From an uncultured Bacilli bacterium (lineage in GTDB: Bacteria > Bacillota_I > Bacilli_A > RF39 > UBA660): a stretch of 64,000 bases of DNA. A program made the position numbers and the translations under genes. The notes beneath the pieces are model-generated. The model ran no database searches and was not told the DNA's origin. It saw only the letters and a program-made list of their open reading frames with translations. Location: assembly GCA_934183165.1 (NCBI GenBank), contig CAKPRZ010000003.1:1-64000 (forward strand), given 5' to 3'. Below are positions 56,966 to 64,000 of this stretch, piece by piece. Position 1 is the first letter of the stretch. Each line of letters begins with the position of its first letter.

Positions 56966-59321
56966 CTTTCATAGAATCTTGCCAAGTCCAATTTCTTATT
57001 TCCTCTAAATCTTGGCCATTTTCTCTAATATATGCTTTATGTTCTATAAGTTTGTTTTTGCACCATTCAATTAATCTTGATGAAGTGTTTCCTAATTGTG
57101 GCAAATACTTTAATGCATCAATTACTAAATGATATCTATCTATTTCGTTTTGAACACGCATATCAAATGGTGTTGTTATTGTTCCTTCTTCTTTATAACC
57201 ATGAACGTGAATATCCTTGTTACTTCGTTTATAAATCAATTGATGAATAAGTGAAGGATATCCGTGGAATGCAAAGATTATTGGTTTATCTTTTGTAAAT
57301 ATAGCATCATAATCTTGATCAGTTAAACCATGAGGATGTTCCATATTAGATTGGAGTCTCATTAAATCCACTACATTGACTACTCTTATCTTTAAATTTT
57401 TAAAATTATTTCTCAAAATTGATGTAGCTGCCAAAGTTTCAAGGGTTGGAGTATCTCCACAGCATGCAAGGACAATATCGGGTTCACTATTCTGATCATT
57501 ACTAGCAAAATTCCAGATTCCTACACCTTTTTCACAATGTTTTGTTGCTTCTTCCATAGTTAACCACTGAGGTCTAGGGTGCTTTGATGCAATTAAAACG
57601 TTTACATAATTTTTGGTTTTAATACAATGATCAAAACATGATAATAAACAGTTAGCATCAGGTGGAAGATACATCCTAACAATATCTGCTTTTTTTGTTA
57701 CTAGATGATTTAAGAAACCAGGATCTTGATGAGTAAATCCATTATGGTCTTGTTGCCATACATGAGAAGTAAGTAAGTAATTTAGTGATGAAATATCTCT
57801 TCTCCATGGTAATTGCTTTGTTACCTTTAACCATTTAGCATGTTGACTAGTCATTGAATCAACAATTCGTATAAATGCCTCATAACTGTGCATAAATCCA
57901 TGTCTTCCTGTAAGCAAATATCCTTCTAACATTCCTTCACAGAAATGTTCAGATAAGTAAGAATCCATAATACGTCCATCAAATGATAAAAATTCATCAT
58001 TTTCTTTTAAATATGCATGCCATATTCTTTTATCTGCTTCAAAAATATGATTAAGTCTATTAGACAAAGCTTCATCTGGGCCAAAAATTCTAAAATTCTT
58101 GTTTCCTTTATTATCTTCTATAATGTCTCTAATATATTTTCCAAGTTCCATTGTATCTTGTGCAATTACACTACCTGGATATTTTACGTCAACAGCATAA
58201 TTTCTAAAATCTGGTAATCGTAATTCTTTTAGTAATAATCCTCCATTACTAATAGGATTAGCACCCATTCTTAATTCTTTTTCTGGTACTAAACTCTTAA
58301 GTTCTGGAATTAATTTACCTTTGCTATCAAACAATTCTTCAGGATGATAACTCTTTAACCAATTCTCTAACAATCCTAAACTTTCTTCTTTATTCATAGT
58401 TATAGGTACCTGATGTGCTCTAAATGTATTAGCTATCTCCTTACCATCGAATTTCTCAGGTCCAGTCCATCCCTTAGGAGTTTTAAGTACAATCATTGGC
58501 CACTTTATATTTTCCAAATTTTTAGATTTTGCTAACCTTTTAATAAGCTGTATTTCTTCTATTACGCATTCTAACACTTCTGCCATTTTTTCATGCATTA
58601 TTTTTGTGTCATTTCCCTCTACAAAATATGGATGCCATCCATTTCCTTCAAAAAAGCTATTCAACTCATTACTTGAAATTCTTGCTAAAACAGTTGGATT
58701 TGCGATTTTATAACCATTTAAATGCAATATTGGTAATACAACCCCATCATTTAATGGATTAATAAACTTATTACCACGCCATGATGTAGCAAGTGGTCCG
58801 GTTTCTGCTTCTCCATCTCCAACAACACAAGCTGCAATTAAATCAGGATTATCCAAAACAGCTCCAAAAGCATGTGATAAACTATAACCAAGTTCTCCAC
58901 CTTCGTTGATAGAACCTGGAGTTTCAGGTGCAACATGAGAAGATACTCCGCCAGGAAAGCTAAATTGTTTAAACAATTTTTTCATACCTTCTTCATCCTC
59001 AGTTATATTTGGATAAATTTCGCTGTAAGTTCCTTCTAGGTATGTATTCGCTATCATAGCATTTCCACCGTGACCTGGTCCAGATATATAAATCATATTT
59101 AATTTATGCTCTTTTATAATTCTATTCAAATGCAAATAAATAAAATTTTGACCTGGTACTGTACCCCAATGTCCAACAATATTATTTTTAACATCTGATA
59201 ATTCCAATTTTCTTTTCAAAAGTGGGTTATCTTTTAAATACAATTGCCCTACTGATAGATAGTTAAGTGCTCTAAAATAAGCATCCATTTTATTTACCAT
59301 TTCATCTGTTAGTACCTTCAT
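56952..59321 (-). CDS. xfp: Xylulose-5-phosphate/fructose-6-phosphate phosphoketolase
   Basis: This thiamine-diphosphate enzyme of about 789 residues splits xylulose 5-phosphate (or fructose 6-phosphate) into acetyl phosphate and an aldose phosphate. Family signatures are YISGPGHGGNAMIANTYLEG, SHVAPETPGSINEGGELGYS, the cofactor motif GDGEAETGPLATSW and the C-terminal FGPDEALSNRL. The ATG at 59321 follows GGAG by nine bases; the upstream extension is not family-like. The protein is full length. With PFL it indicates acetate-forming fermentation of pentoses or hexoses. Confidence 0.96.
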   Translation of the reverse strand: MKVLTDEMVNKMDAYFRALNYLSVGQLYLKDNPLLKRKLELSDVKNNIVGHWGTVPGQNFIYLHLNRIIKEHKLNMIYISGPGHGGNAMIANTYLEGTYSEIYPNITEDEEGMKKLFKQFSFPGGVSSHVAPETPGSINEGGELGYSLSHAFGAVLDNPDLIAACVVGDGEAETGPLATSWRGNKFINPLNDGVVLPILHLNGYKIANPTVLARISSNELNSFFEGNGWHPYFVEGNDTKIMHEKMAEVLECVIEEIQLIKRLAKSKNLENIKWPMIVLKTPKGWTGPEKFDGKEIANTFRAHQVPITMNKEESLGLLENWLKSYHPEELFDSKGKLIPELKSLVPEKELRMGANPISNGGLLLKELRLPDFRNYAVDVKYPGSVIAQDTMELGKYIRDIIEDNKGNKNFRIFGPDEALSNRLNHIFEADKRIWHAYLKENDEFLSFDGRIMDSYLSEHFCEGMLEGYLLTGRHGFMHSYEAFIRIVDSMTSQHAKWLKVTKQLPWRRDISSLNYLLTSHVWQQDHNGFTHQDPGFLNHLVTKKADIVRMYLPPDANCLLSCFDHCIKTKNYVNVLIASKHPRPQWLTMEEATKHCEKGVGIWNFASNDQNSEPDIVLACCGDTPTLETLAATSILRNNFKNLKIRVVNVVDLMRLQSNMEHPHGLTDQDYDAIFTKDKPIIFAFHGYPSLIHQLIYKRSNKDIHVHGYKEEGTITTPFDMRVQNEIDRYHLVIDALKYLPQLGNTSSRLIEWCKNKLIEHKAYIRENGQDLEEIRNWTWQDSMKEISK

Positions 59322-59393
59322 ATAACCAATCTCCTCTATTCTAATAAGATTATATAATAAAAACAAAAAAAAAGAAATTATTATTTTCTTTTT

Positions 59394-60203
59394 TTACTTA
59401 TCTAAATGCACATCAAGTTGTGGATAAGGAATAGATATTTTTTCCTTATCAAAAGCTTTCTTGACTTCTTCTAATATAGAGTATCTAGCATTCCAATAAT
59501 CCTGTGTTTTTACTGGCATTCTAAAAGTAAATACCAAAGCACTATCTGCCTGTTCACTAAGAACTATATAGATTTTCTCTTTTTTATTTTTTACTAAATA
59601 ATTACTGTCTAATGCAACAGAATAAAGGATATTTTTTACTTTATCAATATCACTATCATAACTAACAGAAAATCTTAAATCAAGTTTTCTTTCTGGTACA
59701 GATGAATAATTTACAACAACTGAATTTGATAAAGTACCATTCGGAAGAATTACAACACGTTCATCTACTGTATGTAAAACGGTGTGAAAAATATTTATTT
59801 CCTTGACTGTTCCTGTTTCTGATTCAGTTTCGATATAATCTCCTACTTTAAATGGTTTAAATAACATTATCATCACGCCACCAGCAATATTACTAAGTCC
59901 ACCTTGTAAAGCTAAACCAAGTGCTAGTCCTGCAGAACCAATAACCGCTATTACAGAAGTCATAGGTACACCAATATGTGTAATTGCGCTTATAATTATT
60001 AAAGATTTCAAGACAATTGTTAATATACTGGCAATAAAGGTTTGAGAGCTTTTCTCTAATTTATTAAATCCTCTACCTTTTCTTATTTGACCAACTAAAA
60101 ATTTAGTTACCTTAAATCCTATAACAAGTATCAATATTGCAACGATTAGTTTTCCCCCAAAATCAATTAAACCTTCTATTGTTTTCTCCATTACTTTATT
60201 CAT
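59394..60203 (-). CDS. mscS: Small-conductance mechanosensitive channel MscS
   Basis: This 269-residue protein has three N-terminal helices, the third being the pore helix, rich in Gly and Ala (VIGSAGLALGLALQGGLSNIAGG). The beta domain follows (FKVGDYIETESETGTVKEINIFHTVL, LPNGTLSNSVVVNYS), then the C-terminal alpha-beta part. It opens under membrane tension to release solutes. The length and order are standard for MscS. Confidence 0.95.
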   Translation of the reverse strand: MNKVMEKTIEGLIDFGGKLIVAILILVIGFKVTKFLVGQIRKGRGFNKLEKSSQTFIASILTIVLKSLIIISAITHIGVPMTSVIAVIGSAGLALGLALQGGLSNIAGGVMIMLFKPFKVGDYIETESETGTVKEINIFHTVLHTVDERVVILPNGTLSNSVVVNYSSVPERKLDLRFSVSYDSDIDKVKNILYSVALDSNYLVKNKKEKIYIVLSEQADSALVFTFRMPVKTQDYWNARYSILEEVKKAFDKEKISIPYPQLDVHLDK

Positions 60204-60279
60204 TTTATCTAACCTCCTAATACTATAATTTTAACACTATTATACGTTTTTATAAATATTTATTTAAAATCCTATAATA

Positions 60280-60300
60280 ATATGTTATACTTTAACATAT
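60280..60300 (+). promoter_or_regulatory. Inverted repeat overlapping a likely -10 box
   Basis: ATATGTTA, five bases and TAACATAT form an 8-base inverted repeat just upstream of the lipoprotein gene. TATACT at its centre could be the -10 box, so a bound regulator would block initiation. This is inferred from symmetry and position. Confidence 0.35.
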
Positions 60301-60316
60301 GATAAGGGGAATATTT

Positions 60317-60781
60317 ATGAAGAAATTTTTAATACTAAATATCTTTTTACTACTTATTATTTGCGGTTGTGGTAAAAGTGAAGAAAACCTTTTAAAAGTT
60401 GATTGGCAATTAGATAATTCCATAAAACCATCATTTAATTTTGAAAGAAGTAAAAAAAATAATTATAAAGGTATATTTTATGTTGACAGTCCAATAACCT
60501 TTAATGATTTTGTAACTTATGCTAAAAAACTAAAAGATAATGGCTATGAAATAGTTTGGCAATATTCAGATGCTAAAACATTAGATGAAATAGAAAAGCA
60601 ATACTCTAATCAATCATCTAAAGATAACATCTTTAAGGACGGATATATAAATTATAAAGTATGTAAAAGCGATGATTGCTTAATGATGCAATGGGTTGAT
60701 AAAGAAAAATATAATTCTATAAATAAAGAAAAGCCTGTATCTTATAGCTTTAAATTAGAAGTAATGTCAAAAGAAAAGTAA
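60317..60781 (+). CDS. Lipoprotein of unknown function
   Basis: This protein of about 154 residues has a signal peptide with a lipobox ending IICGC, followed by KSEENL. The rest is a soluble alpha-beta domain (FNDFVTYAKKLKDNGYEIVW, then YKVCKSDDCLMMQWVDKEK) that is not recognised. The start at 60317 follows AAGGGG. It is a single gene between a divergent mscS and a convergent ThrE pair. Confidence 0.75.
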   Translation: MKKFLILNIFLLLIICGCGKSEENLLKVDWQLDNSIKPSFNFERSKKNNYKGIFYVDSPITFNDFVTYAKKLKDNGYEIVWQYSDAKTLDEIEKQYSNQSSKDNIFKDGYINYKVCKSDDCLMMQWVDKEKYNSINKEKPVSYSFKLEVMSKEK

Positions 60782-60810
60782 GAAACTAAAACTTAAGCGT
60801 TCTTACTTTT
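60774..60810. terminator. Bidirectional terminator
   Basis: AAAAGTAAGAA and TTCTTACTTTT form an 11-base perfect stem around the stop codons of the convergent lipoprotein and ThrE genes. Confidence 0.8.
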
Positions 60811-61221
60811 TCTAATTATTTTCAATATAACTGAAGCAAGAGTTATACCAAATGCTATCCCAATAACTGTCCAAGAAGCCTCTATCCCATATTTAATAAA
60901 TAAAGCCTTATTACTAAGTAACAAATTTTGCATCATGTAAAACAAACTAGCTCCTGGTACTATTGGGATCAACCCAGTTAAAATAAATACCGTTGATGGG
61001 CATTTTTCAACATATGCCATAATATTAGAGTAAACAAATGTTACTAAAGCACATACCGTAGAAGCTGTAAAAACACTTCCTGTCATTTTGTATGTCGCAT
61101 AATAAGAGAAGTAATTTAAAAAACCACTTATTGCAATACTAAATAATTTATTGTTTTTAGAATTTACATACATTCCAAATCCAAGTGAACCAACAGCTGC
61201 ACAAACTAATTTAATTATCAT
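60793..61221 (-). CDS. Threonine/serine exporter, small subunit (ThrE_2 domain)
   Basis: This 142-residue membrane protein has four to five helices and the motif GLIPIVPGASLFYMMQNLL, typical of the C-terminal half of ThrE exporters. In many Gram-positive bacteria ThrE is split into two proteins like this. It overlaps the larger subunit by four bases, so the two are translated together and probably form one transporter. Confidence 0.88.
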   Translation of the reverse strand: MIIKLVCAAVGSLGFGMYVNSKNNKLFSIAISGFLNYFSYYATYKMTGSVFTASTVCALVTFVYSNIMAYVEKCPSTVFILTGLIPIVPGASLFYMMQNLLLSNKALFIKYGIEASWTVIGIAFGITLASVILKIIRKSKNA

Positions 61222-61982
61222 ACTACACCACCTATTACTAGTGAAAGTCCAATTCCTCCGGCAATTGAAAATGCTAGAAAAACACCTTCAGTAAGCCCAG
61301 ATATTCCAGACATTGTATCACCATTAAAAATATCATCAATAGAAATACAGGTTGATAATCCCGGAATAAATAGCATAATGCATCCTATTATTATTTTATC
61401 TAGATTACAAGCTAAATTTATTTTTATAAATAATATTGCCATTATTCCTATTAAAAAACTATTAAAGAAATTATAAATTAAAGTATTGTTTCTTTTATTT
61501 TTAAGTAAAAAGTCTATTATAAATAAAACTATAGAAATTATACCTGCTGTAAAGGCATCTTTAGCATTTCCTCCAAAAAACAAAGTAAATGAATATGATG
61601 TTAATGTCATTCCAATAATTTTTTTATAATCATTTTTTTTCGATTTATAACTAGATATTTCTTTTAGAACAGCTTCTCTTGACATATTATTATCACAAAC
61701 TTTTCTTGATAAATTATTTAAATCTTCTAACATAGCTAAATTTATTTTTCGATATTTAATTCGTCTTGATTCAGTTACTGTTTGGTTATTATGCCTTGCA
61801 GTTACTATTATTATAGAATTAAGTGCAAAGACTTCTTTATATTTCACATTATAGCCATTTAGTATTCTCTCAATTGTATCTTCTACTCGCGATATCTCTG
61901 CTCCACTCTTTAGCATTCCTTCACCTATATCGATAGCAACATTTACAATTTCTTTAAGTCCAAATTTCATTAATTCCTCCAA
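61218..61982 (-). CDS. Threonine/serine exporter, large subunit (ThrE N-terminal domain)
   Basis: This 254-residue protein begins with a soluble domain (AIDIGEGMLKSGAEISRVEDTIERI) that is typical of the YjjP/ThrE family, followed by about five helices with FIPGLSTCISIDDIFNGDTMSG. The substrate (threonine, serine or another small acid) is inferred from the family. A terminator lies between it and the upstream LiaF-like gene. Confidence 0.88.
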   Translation of the reverse strand: MEELMKFGLKEIVNVAIDIGEGMLKSGAEISRVEDTIERILNGYNVKYKEVFALNSIIIVTARHNNQTVTESRRIKYRKINLAMLEDLNNLSRKVCDNNMSREAVLKEISSYKSKKNDYKKIIGMTLTSYSFTLFFGGNAKDAFTAGIISIVLFIIDFLLKNKRNNTLIYNFFNSFLIGIMAILFIKINLACNLDKIIIGCIMLFIPGLSTCISIDDIFNGDTMSGISGLTEGVFLAFSIAGGIGLSLVIGGVV

Positions 61983-62010
61983 AAAAATAAAAGTCTTTAA
62001 ACTTTTATTT
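61981..62010 (-). terminator. Terminator of the LiaF-like gene
   Basis: AAATAAAAGT and ACTTTTATTT form a ten-base stem with a six-base loop and a T run on the minus strand, overlapping the stop codon. Confidence 0.8.
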
Positions 62011-62682
62011 AATATCTATTTTTCCAAATATACAAGTATAATTTATATAAATTGTAGGCATCTTTTTGGTTCCACTATGCTTAACTTTATCATTAGTACT
62101 TCCAAATACAGCTTTACCAGTAGCTTTTACATCAACATTCTCAGGAGTTATGACCTCTACATTACCAAATATAGCCATAGTATCTAGTACAGCATCTTCT
62201 TTAATATCTGTTTTAGTTAAATCCAAACTAACCTTACCAAAAGCTGCCACACAATTTCCACCATTAAATTTGTCATTTACTTTTAATGTGTTTTCACCCA
62301 AAATGGCCGTAAAATTATTATCTTTTGAAGTTTCATCATTTTTCTTTTTCAACTTACTCTTTTCACCAGTTTTAGGTTTAAATAATAAAGAAAGTCCAAA
62401 ACATATAATTAATATTGGAACAATTAATTTTCCAATGCCTTTCCATACTATTAAACCTTGACATGCCAACATAAGAATCATTCCAATTAAGAATATCATC
62501 AAAGAAGCTGTCAAATTTTCGCCTTTAAAAATGTCAATAATAGCAGGGACTGTTATAAAAAGTGTCCACCAACCATCAAAAAAAATGTTAATATTCCATA
62601 TTTTAAGAGAATTACCCAAAAAAACAATACCAATTAATACAATAATTATACCTATTACTTTAGATATCCTATCTTTTTTCAT
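62005..62682 (-). CDS. LiaF-like membrane protein (cell-wall stress family)
   Basis: This 225-residue protein has four N-terminal membrane helices (about residues 10-100) and a C-terminal beta-solenoid domain with short repeats (NFTAILGENTLKVND, CVAAFGKVSLDLTK, DTMAIFGNVEVITPENV, KAVFGS). This is the LiaF/YvqF architecture. LiaF keeps the LiaRS wall-stress system off in Bacillus. No liaR or liaS is beside it here, so a different partner or a stand-alone role is possible. Confidence 0.85.
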   Translation of the reverse strand: MKKDRISKVIGIIIVLIGIVFLGNSLKIWNINIFFDGWWTLFITVPAIIDIFKGENLTASLMIFLIGMILMLACQGLIVWKGIGKLIVPILIICFGLSLLFKPKTGEKSKLKKKNDETSKDNNFTAILGENTLKVNDKFNGGNCVAAFGKVSLDLTKTDIKEDAVLDTMAIFGNVEVITPENVDVKATGKAVFGSTNDKVKHSGTKKMPTIYINYTCIFGKIDIK

Positions 62683-62756
62683 AACCTCACTCCTCTTTAT
62701 TCTATCTAATTATAGCACACAATTATTTTATTATTCTACTACTATTAAATAATTTA

Positions 62757-63041
62757 TTATATTTCTTTCTTTAAATTGTCAATTTCTTTATTTAAAGCGT
62801 CAACCATTTTCCTTAATAGTCTTACATTATCTTCATTAGTGAAATTAGCAGAACTATATGTTTCTCTTTCGGTTTGAACTTGTTTATAAAATGCATTTGT
62901 ACATAATACTTGTGCCATCAACATTAACCAATTACCTAATGCATTTTGTTCATTAGCCGTTAAATCATCAATAAGTAAATATCCAACTACCACTGCACTT
63001 AAAGAAAAAAGTTTAGCTGGTACATTAGGCAAATGATTCAT
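62757..63041 (-). CDS. Conserved-type small membrane-associated protein of unknown function
   Basis: This protein of about 94 residues has a hydrophobic segment (FSLSAVVVGYLLIDDL), then LTANEQNALGNWLMLMAQVLCTNAFY and a charged helical tail (DALNKEIDNLKKEI). The NEQNxLGNW core with a following hydrophobic helix is reminiscent of small conserved proteins in Clostridia with no known role. The ATG at 63041 follows AGGTGAT; the longer frame is less likely. Confidence 0.7.
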   Translation of the reverse strand: MNHLPNVPAKLFSLSAVVVGYLLIDDLTANEQNALGNWLMLMAQVLCTNAFYKQVQTERETYSSANFTNEDNVRLLRKMVDALNKEIDNLKKEI

Positions 63042-63120
63042 TTTATCACCTATAAAATTATATTTCACCATCATCAATTATTTACATAAAATAAATTAGT
63101 TAAGACAATAATCTAGAAAA

Positions 63121-63140
63121 CTAGGTTTATCTAGGTTTAT
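63121..63140. repeat. Ten-base tandem repeat upstream of the YjcZ-like gene
   Basis: CTAGGTTTAT occurs twice in a row at 63121-63140, about one helical turn apart, in the promoter region of the next gene. It could be a regulator site; a partial third copy (AAACTAG) precedes it. Confidence 0.4.
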
Positions 63141-63193
63141 ATTATATTCCCATTTTAATCATATAAATATAATGTAATGAAAGGAGAATCAGT

Positions 63194-63349
63194 ATGTACG
63201 GATATCAATACCCATATTATGCTTATCCAAACAATAACAACGAAGGCTTTGGATCATGGTGGGTTATAATAATTGTAATATTTATAATTTTCTTCTTATT
63301 CTGGGGCGGAAATTACGGACATGGTGGATGTTCTGGAAGAGGTAATTAA
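63194..63349 (+). CDS. YjcZ-like tiny spore-type membrane peptide 3
   Basis: This 51-residue peptide begins MYGYQYPYYAYPNNNN, then has GFGSWWVIIIVIFIIFFLFWGG and a Gly/His-rich end (NYGHGGCSGRGN). Tyr/Asn-rich head, single helix and Gly-rich tail fit the YjcZ-type sporulation peptides. AAAGGAG is eight bases before the ATG. It is a single gene with its own terminator. Confidence 0.75.
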   Translation: MYGYQYPYYAYPNNNNEGFGSWWVIIIVIFIIFFLFWGGNYGHGGCSGRGN

Positions 63350-63366
63350 TCTACAAATACAATTAT

Positions 63367-63394
63367 AGTCAGGCATGTGGTCTGACTTTTTTTA
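63367..63394 (+). terminator. Terminator of the YjcZ-like gene
   Basis: AGTCAG and CTGACT form a stem followed by TTTTTTT, 18 bases after the stop codon. Confidence 0.8.
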
Positions 63395-63436
63395 TGTTCA
63401 AAATTAAAATTATTTTACTATTTTAACAATTTATTC

Positions 63437-63841
63437 CTAAATCCAAAACATGATTATTACTATTCCTATATCTTCACTCAATTTAATAAGTGTTTTTTCA
63501 AAATCTTTATCTTGTCTTAATTTATCAGACATACCATATAAAAATTCATAGCCTATATTAAGAGTTTCTAACTTTCCTTTCATTAATAATGAATAAACGA
63601 AGAAATAATAATCGTCTGCAACTTCTTTTTATTAAGTAATTTTTGCCACCACAAAATCTTTTATACTTTATTAGTTTTTTATAATTTATATTTCCATTCT
63701 TCTTTTCAAAGTAATTCATAAAATTTTCTTCTCAAAAACGTTTAAAATCTTACACATAATGTATTACTACTTTTTTCTTTAAAAAGCTATAATTCAAAAC
63801 CATCTTTAAACTTATTTTATATTTATCAATATCTATCATGT
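63437..63841 (-). pseudogene. Decayed gene region of unknown origin
   Basis: On the minus strand short coding-like stretches occur in different frames: MIDIDKYKISLKMVLN near 63841, MNYFEKKNGNINYKKL near 63720, then DDYYFFVYSLLMKGKLETLN down to a TAG at 63437. They are broken by several stops and frame changes. The last piece (about 62 codons) looks like real protein sequence, so this is probably a dead gene. No family is recognised. Confidence 0.4.
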
Positions 63842-63873
63842 TAAAAAGATACAAAAAGAGGATTAAATATTAT

Positions 63874-63911
63874 ACAAAATAAAAACTTACGAATATTTAA
63901 GTCCGTAAGTT
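63874..63911 (-). terminator. Terminator of a minus-strand gene lying beyond the right edge
   Basis: AACTTACG (63884-63891) and CGTAAGTT (63904-63911) form an eight-base stem with a 12-base loop, followed on the minus strand by TTTTATTTT. The remaining 63912-64000 holds no convincing gene. Confidence 0.55.
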
Positions 63912-64000
63912 AATTACAATATGGGGCAATACCAAAATGAGTTTTGCACCCAAGTAGTAAAAGTATTTACTAATACTTGATGGATTAATTATAGCATTTA

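Noticed and set aside
1..64000. Possible use of TGA as tryptophan, as in Mollicutes
   Set aside because: radC and the VanY-like gene end in TGA at the expected family length, tryptophan is encoded by TGG throughout, and all large genes read through with the standard code.
63912..64000. Open stretch on the minus strand reading into the window from the right edge
   Set aside because: All three minus-strand frames give short, atypical peptides; the terminator at 63874-63911 suggests a gene end, but which frame is coding cannot be decided.
1..64000. CRISPR arrays, rRNA, tRNA, riboswitches and insertion sequences
   Set aside because: No regularly spaced repeats, no conserved RNA cores and no transposase motifs were found; argS in particular has no T-box leader that I can see.

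Overview
The window is about 28-30% G+C by eye and uses the standard bacterial code: TGA is a real stop at the ends of radC and of the VanY-like gene, and tryptophan is TGG. The gene set points to a low-GC Gram-positive, endospore-related member of the Bacilli with a peptidoglycan wall. It includes spoIVFA/spoIVFB next to mreCD and radC, CotJ coat proteins, three YjcZ-like tiny spore-type peptides, RNase J plus RNase Y, a sufCDSUB operon, PrsA, a CIRCE-controlled ClpB, and fermentative enzymes (pyruvate formate-lyase, phosphoketolase). An uncultured gut Bacilli lineage (RF39- or Erysipelotrichales-like) would fit, but that is inference. No rRNA, tRNA, CRISPR array or intact mobile element was seen.

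Layout. Positions 1-3230 hold the start of a secreted protein and a compact minus-strand bacteriocin locus: C39-peptidase ABC exporter, short HlyD-like accessory protein, two double-glycine precursor peptides and a 58-residue membrane protein, ending at a strong terminator. Immediately upstream (3296-8983) is a four-gene phosphorelay: two hybrid histidine kinases, a separate HPt protein and a PAS-REC protein with a decayed HD-GYP domain. Positions 9-31 kb are mainly minus-strand housekeeping and envelope genes: clpB, a Pro/Val-rich membrane protein, an RluA-type pseudouridine synthase, an rRNA-type methyltransferase, pflBA, argS, an InlB-repeat protein, the SPOR/radC/mreCD/spoIVFAB group, DacF-like and VanY-like carboxypeptidases, a NodB deacetylase, PrsW and pyrimidine-nucleoside phosphorylase.

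Positions 31-44.6 kb hold an XRE regulator with a repeat-rich upstream region, a short SSB, the SUF operon with one extra gene, and a VanW / adenylation / carrier-protein cassette in which vanW is split at a run of ten G. They continue with a HIT protein, two YjcZ-like peptides, prsA, a decayed sigma-like gene, recX, rpoZ and a Wzm/Wzt-type ABC exporter. Positions 44.7-53.5 kb carry a secreted glucosaminidase with a C-terminal dockerin and three membrane-anchored proteins with cohesin-like domains, interleaved with ybaK, RNase J and RNase Y. Positions 53.5-64 kb carry cotJC, a CotJA-CotJB fusion, a degenerate GDPD, a small UvrD-like helicase, phosphoketolase, MscS, a lipoprotein, a split ThrE exporter, a LiaF-like protein, small orphan genes, another YjcZ-like gene and a decayed right edge.

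The items I consider most novel are the two-peptide bacteriocin locus with its small tail-motif membrane protein, the cohesin/dockerin surface set, the G10 tract in vanW beside an orphan dltA/dltC-like pair, and spoIVFB, which has no ATG, GTG or TTG upstream of its catalytic motif.
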